Below, in pieces: positions 40,416 through 43,451 of a stretch of DNA of 43,451 bases. Source of the stretch: Paraburkholderia mimosarum LMG 23256 = NBRC 106338 (GTDB lineage: Bacteria; Pseudomonadota; Gammaproteobacteria; Burkholderiales; Burkholderiaceae); assembly GCF_000739815.1 (NCBI RefSeq), contig NZ_BBJJ01000059.1, positions 1 to 43,451 of the forward strand, written 5' to 3'. The notes below the pieces were generated by a model, which saw only the letters and a list, made by a program, of their open reading frames with translations, searched no databases and was not told the DNA's origin. How positions within the stretch are numbered: position 1 is the stretch's first letter; each line of letters begins with the position of its first letter. The translations under genes and the position numbers were made by a program.

Positions 40416-43163
40416 ATGCACGAGACTGATTCACCGGATGCCGGAACGCCGCGAGCGAGGCCGCCTCTTGTGCTCGCTACGAAGATCGTTCCGCCGCGGC
40501 TTCCCGCTGGCCTGATCGAACGTCCGCGCCTCGTCCGGTTCGCCGCGGGCGCGGAGAACAAACGGCTCACGGTGATCAAGGCGCCGGCCGGGTTCGGCAA
40601 GACGTCCCTCGCGCTGACGTGGCTCCAGCCGCTACGTGCACGGGGCGTGTCGGTCGCATGGCTGTCGATCGACGCCGGGGACGACGAGCCCGTGCGCTTC
40701 GTCTATCAGCTCGCGCAGGCGCTTCGGCACGCCTGCGGCAACGTCGGCGAATCGGCAATCGGACTCGCGGCGGCGGCCTCGCTCGCGCCGGCCCGATCGA
40801 TCATATCGGCGCTCATCAACGAGTTGGCAGCGCTCGACGAAGAGGTCTGCATTTTCCTCGACGACTACCACCACATCGGCCTCCCGGCCGTCCACGACGC
40901 GCTCTGGTTTCTCATCGAAAACATGCCGTCGCACGTGCATGTGGTGCTCTGCACGCGCATGGCCCCACCGCTACCGCTCGCCCGGCTGCGTGCCGGCAAC
41001 GGCTTGCTCGAACTCGATGTGTCGATGCTGCGCTTCGACCTCGAGGAAACGCGCCGCTTCGTCGAGCATGAACATCCGGGCGAACTGCAACCCGCCAGCG
41101 TCAAGTCGCTCTTCGCACACACGGAAGGGTGGGCGGCGGCGCTGCGCATTGCCGCATCGGTACTCTCGCGCGAATCGGGCAAGCCACACACGGAGCTCGC
41201 GCCACCCTCCGGCGCGTCATATTCGTTCGCCGCCTACCTGCAGGACATGGTCGATCGCCTGCCTTCCCCCATGGTCGAATTCATGCTGCGCACGTCGATA
41301 CTCGATCGGCTCACGGCACCGCTGTGCGAGGCGATCACCGGCGTGAAGTCGAGCGAGGCGATGCTGGAGTCGATCGCCGCACGGCACTTGCTGCTCGAAC
41401 CGATGGACACGGACGGCAAGTGGTTCCGCTTTCATCACCTGATGAGCGAGTTCCTGCGACAGCGCCTGCAACCGCAGCACGCCGGCGAAGTCGCCGACCT
41501 GCACCGCCGGGCGTGCCAGTGGTACTCGAAACAAGCGCTTTGGATCGATGCGGTGAAGCATGCGATCTCCGCTGGCGACACCGAAGATGCCGTCTCGCTG
41601 ATCGGCCACTGCGCGATGACATTGGTCGCGAAAGGCGACCTGCTCACGCTTCTCGGCTGGCAACGGCAGTTTCCGGCACGGCTGATGCGCTCGCAGGTCA
41701 AGGTCACCCTGGCGATAGCATGGGGGATGGCGCTGGCCATGCGCTTTGACGAAGCGCTGCCCCTGCTCGATGCGATCGAGCGCGAGGCGCCCAGCACGAG
41801 TGCCGATCCCGACAGCATCCGTTCGGAGTGCCTGGCAATCCGGGCGGTCGTGGCTGCCTTCCAGGACGATGCGTACCGGGCGCTCGCGCTTGCCGAACGG
41901 TGCCTCGAAAGACCTTCGACCAATATCTGGACCACCAACGTGGCTTCCTATGTGGCGCGTTTCGGGCACTGGAAGGCGGGCAATCTCGAAGCGCTCTATG
42001 CGGTGCCGTGGATCCCGTATTCGAGCGAGGAGAACCCGCGCAACGTCTTTGCATCCGTCTATCGGCTGTGCATGCTTGGCCACGTGGAAATGCAGCAATT
42101 GCATTTCCCGCTCGCGGAACGCTACTTTCTGGAATCGATGCGGCTTGCCGAACATCACGCCGGCCCGAAGTCGATTGCCGTTGCCCTGGTGGCGCCGATG
42201 ATCGGGCAGCTCCGCTACGAGCAAGGGCGGCTCGACGAGGCCGAGGCCCTTGCCGCCGACCTGATGTCGGTGGTCGACGCCGCCGTGTTTCTGGACAGCG
42301 CACTGATTGCTTACTGGTTGCTCGTGCGCATCGCCGTTGCGCGCTCCGACATCGTGCAAGCCCACGCGTTGCTCGATCGGGCCCAGAAGCTGAGCTATGC
42401 GCGCCAATGGGATCGGATGAACGCCGCCGTCCTCATGGAGCGCACGCGGCTATGTCTCGTCGAGGGGCGCGTCGCGGAGGCCACCGCCGGCGTCGCGCAA
42501 CTCGACCGGCTCGCGGCTTCGGCGCAAGCGGCCGGAAGTTCCGCGGCGCCGGATATCGCCACCTACTGGGGCTTGGCAGCGGCCTATCTGGCGATGGCAC
42601 AGGGGCGCGCGCAGGACGGCGCCGACGCCTTGAACGCCGCGCTGCAGACCCTCGAACGCCAGCGCGCCAGCTACTTCGCGTTGCGACTTCGCGTCGTGCT
42701 TGCGATAGTGTGGATGACGGCGGATGAGCGTGCGCTGGCCGTCGAGGCATTCATGGAAGTCCTGAAGGCGGGTGCACAGGTGGGTCTGTACCAGACCATC
42801 GTCGAGAAAGGTCCGGTTATCGTCCCGTTGCTGCAAGCGGTTCGCGACGAGATGCGCGTCACGCAACAATCGAAGGAACTCGTCGCTTATGTCGATCATC
42901 TGCTCGACAGCAGCCGCGCGTTATACGAACCCGTCGAAAAGGCCGATCGCAACGCCGAGCGCGACCCGCTCAGCATGAGGGAGCGCGATATTGTCCAGTT
43001 GATCGCACGCGGGCAGTCGAACAAGGAGATCGCGCGTACGCTGGGCATCGCGCCCGAAACGGTCAAGTCTCATGTCAAGAGCGTGTTTGTGAAGCTCGCC
43101 GTGGAAAAGCGCGCACAGGCGGTGGCGCGGGCACAGTCGCTCGGGCTCGTGGAAAGCGTCTAG
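40416..43163 (+). CDS. LuxR-family ATP-dependent regulator (MalT/LAL type)
   Basis: The 915-residue protein has an N-terminal STAND-class ATPase: Walker A APAGFGKTSL (Lys about 62) and Walker B VCIFLDDYHH (about 149-150). A long helical TPR-like region (about 350-830) follows, and the C-terminal LuxR helix-turn-helix (about 850-915) reads LSMRERDIVQLIARGQSNKEIARTLGIAPETVKSHV in outline. Size and order match MalT/AlkS-like LAL activators, which bind ATP and an inducer before oligomerising on DNA. ATG 40416 has GGAGCAG seven bases upstream; 40380 lacks one. Targets are unknown; the phasin region and coiled-coil gene are candidates. Confidence 0.92.
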   Translation: MHETDSPDAGTPRARPPLVLATKIVPPRLPAGLIERPRLVRFAAGAENKRLTVIKAPAGFGKTSLALTWLQPLRARGVSVAWLSIDAGDDEPVRFVYQLAQALRHACGNVGESAIGLAAAASLAPARSIISALINELAALDEEVCIFLDDYHHIGLPAVHDALWFLIENMPSHVHVVLCTRMAPPLPLARLRAGNGLLELDVSMLRFDLEETRRFVEHEHPGELQPASVKSLFAHTEGWAAALRIAASVLSRESGKPHTELAPPSGASYSFAAYLQDMVDRLPSPMVEFMLRTSILDRLTAPLCEAITGVKSSEAMLESIAARHLLLEPMDTDGKWFRFHHLMSEFLRQRLQPQHAGEVADLHRRACQWYSKQALWIDAVKHAISAGDTEDAVSLIGHCAMTLVAKGDLLTLLGWQRQFPARLMRSQVKVTLAIAWGMALAMRFDEALPLLDAIEREAPSTSADPDSIRSECLAIRAVVAAFQDDAYRALALAERCLERPSTNIWTTNVASYVARFGHWKAGNLEALYAVPWIPYSSEENPRNVFASVYRLCMLGHVEMQQLHFPLAERYFLESMRLAEHHAGPKSIAVALVAPMIGQLRYEQGRLDEAEALAADLMSVVDAAVFLDSALIAYWLLVRIAVARSDIVQAHALLDRAQKLSYARQWDRMNAAVLMERTRLCLVEGRVAEATAGVAQLDRLAASAQAAGSSAAPDIATYWGLAAAYLAMAQGRAQDGADALNAALQTLERQRASYFALRLRVVLAIVWMTADERALAVEAFMEVLKAGAQVGLYQTIVEKGPVIVPLLQAVRDEMRVTQQSKELVAYVDHLLDSSRALYEPVEKADRNAERDPLSMRERDIVQLIARGQSNKEIARTLGIAPETVKSHVKSVFVKLAVEKRAQAVARAQSLGLVESV

Positions 43164-43179
43164 CGCGCATCGATGCGCT

Positions 43180-43451
43180 TCACGTCGCGACGACAAGTAT
43201 GAGCGCATGCAGCAGCACGCCAACGGTACCCCCGACCAGCGTGCCGTTCACGCGCACGAACTGCAGATCGCGCCCGATCTCCACTTCGATCTTGCGGCTC
43301 ACCTCCTCGGCTTTCCAGCTCTTCACGACATCGGTGATGAGAGTGGAAAGCTGATGGCGATAGCGCACCACCAGATCGCGCGCCACTTCGAGCCACCATG
43401 CGTTCAGCTTGTGCTGGATTGCGCGATCCTCGCCGATGCTCTTGCCTAGCA
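43180..43451 (-). CDS. DUF445 family membrane protein, C-terminal part
   Basis: The last about 90 residues of a DUF445 (YjiN-like) protein enter the window from the right and are cut by its edge. The visible part has LNAWWLEVARDLVVRYRHQLSTL, a WKAEEVSRKIEVEIGRDLQFVRVNGTLVGGTVG segment in outline and a terminal membrane helix VLLHALILVV. This ending is typical of the family, whose role is unknown. It converges on the LuxR-type regulator with 16 bases between the stops. Confidence 0.85.
   Translation of the reverse strand, partial: LGKSIGEDRAIQHKLNAWWLEVARDLVVRYRHQLSTLITDVVKSWKAEEVSRKIEVEIGRDLQFVRVNGTLVGGTVGVLLHALILVVAT

Noticed and set aside
41217..42407. 396-residue minus-strand frame in the LuxR-type gene
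   Set aside because: Antisense shadow of the TPR-like part of the regulator.

Overview
The window looks like chromosomal or megaplasmid DNA of a high-GC betaproteobacterium in the Burkholderia/Paraburkholderia/Caballeronia group. The grounds are uniformly GC-rich codon use, a polyhydroxyalkanoate (PHA) phasin, a DUF2726 protein, an FCD-type GntR pair with a luciferase-like monooxygenase cluster, and RND efflux genes. No rRNA, tRNA, intact insertion sequence, CRISPR array or replication origin was seen. The organism call is inference; no database search was possible.

Layout. (1) 1-6620 is a gene-poor, partly decayed stretch: a sensor kinase that loses its ATPase domain, a DUF2726 protein, an SPFH/prohibitin-like protein with a small partner, a frameshifted tyrosine-recombinase remnant, a DUF1330 protein and the C-terminal third of a P450cam-like cytochrome P450. 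(2) 6801-13304 is a tripartite RND efflux locus: adaptor and pump (minus strand), a TetR repressor, and a divergent outer-membrane factor. A shared operator, GTGACC-N12-(G)GTCAC, lies at both promoter regions. (3) 13545-19024 is a plus-strand run: an AraC regulator, a persulfide-dioxygenase-like metallo-beta-lactamase protein, a BLH_phosphatase (DUF442) protein, an Asp-nucleophile alpha/beta hydrolase and two short-chain dehydrogenases. It ends in a likely Rho-independent terminator. (4) 19371-23125 holds an AAA ATPase whose leader carries four TGATAC elements, and a two-gene unit of a membrane glycosyltransferase plus an outer-membrane barrel. (5) 23924-37398 is the most interesting block, a divergent, co-regulated catabolic/uptake locus. 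The minus-strand arm is hydrolase, flavin reductase, a PotD/B/C/A-type ABC importer and a GntR regulator, with a second GntR and a DUF1330 protein beside it. The plus-strand arm is an AA_synth (DUF1185) protein, hydrolase, flavin reductase, luciferase-like monooxygenase, aldehyde dehydrogenase and a carboxymuconolactone-decarboxylase family protein. Five copies of ATGGNATNCCAT sit in its intergenic regions. (6) 37726-40347 is a PHA granule locus: a phasin flanked by two paralogous small coiled-coil proteins. (7) 40416-43451 holds a large MalT/LAL-type LuxR regulator and the end of a DUF445 membrane protein.

How the genes work together. The block at 24-37 kb carries a flavin-dependent monooxygenase, flavin reductases that can feed it FMNH2, alpha/beta hydrolases, an AA_synth protein (chorismate-mutase-like fold) and an aldehyde dehydrogenase. 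This parallels RutA/F/D/C of pyrimidine ring opening without being Rut. I infer an oxidative pathway for an imported, probably nitrogen-containing or cyclic compound, controlled by the two near-identical GntR regulators. The substrate is unknown.
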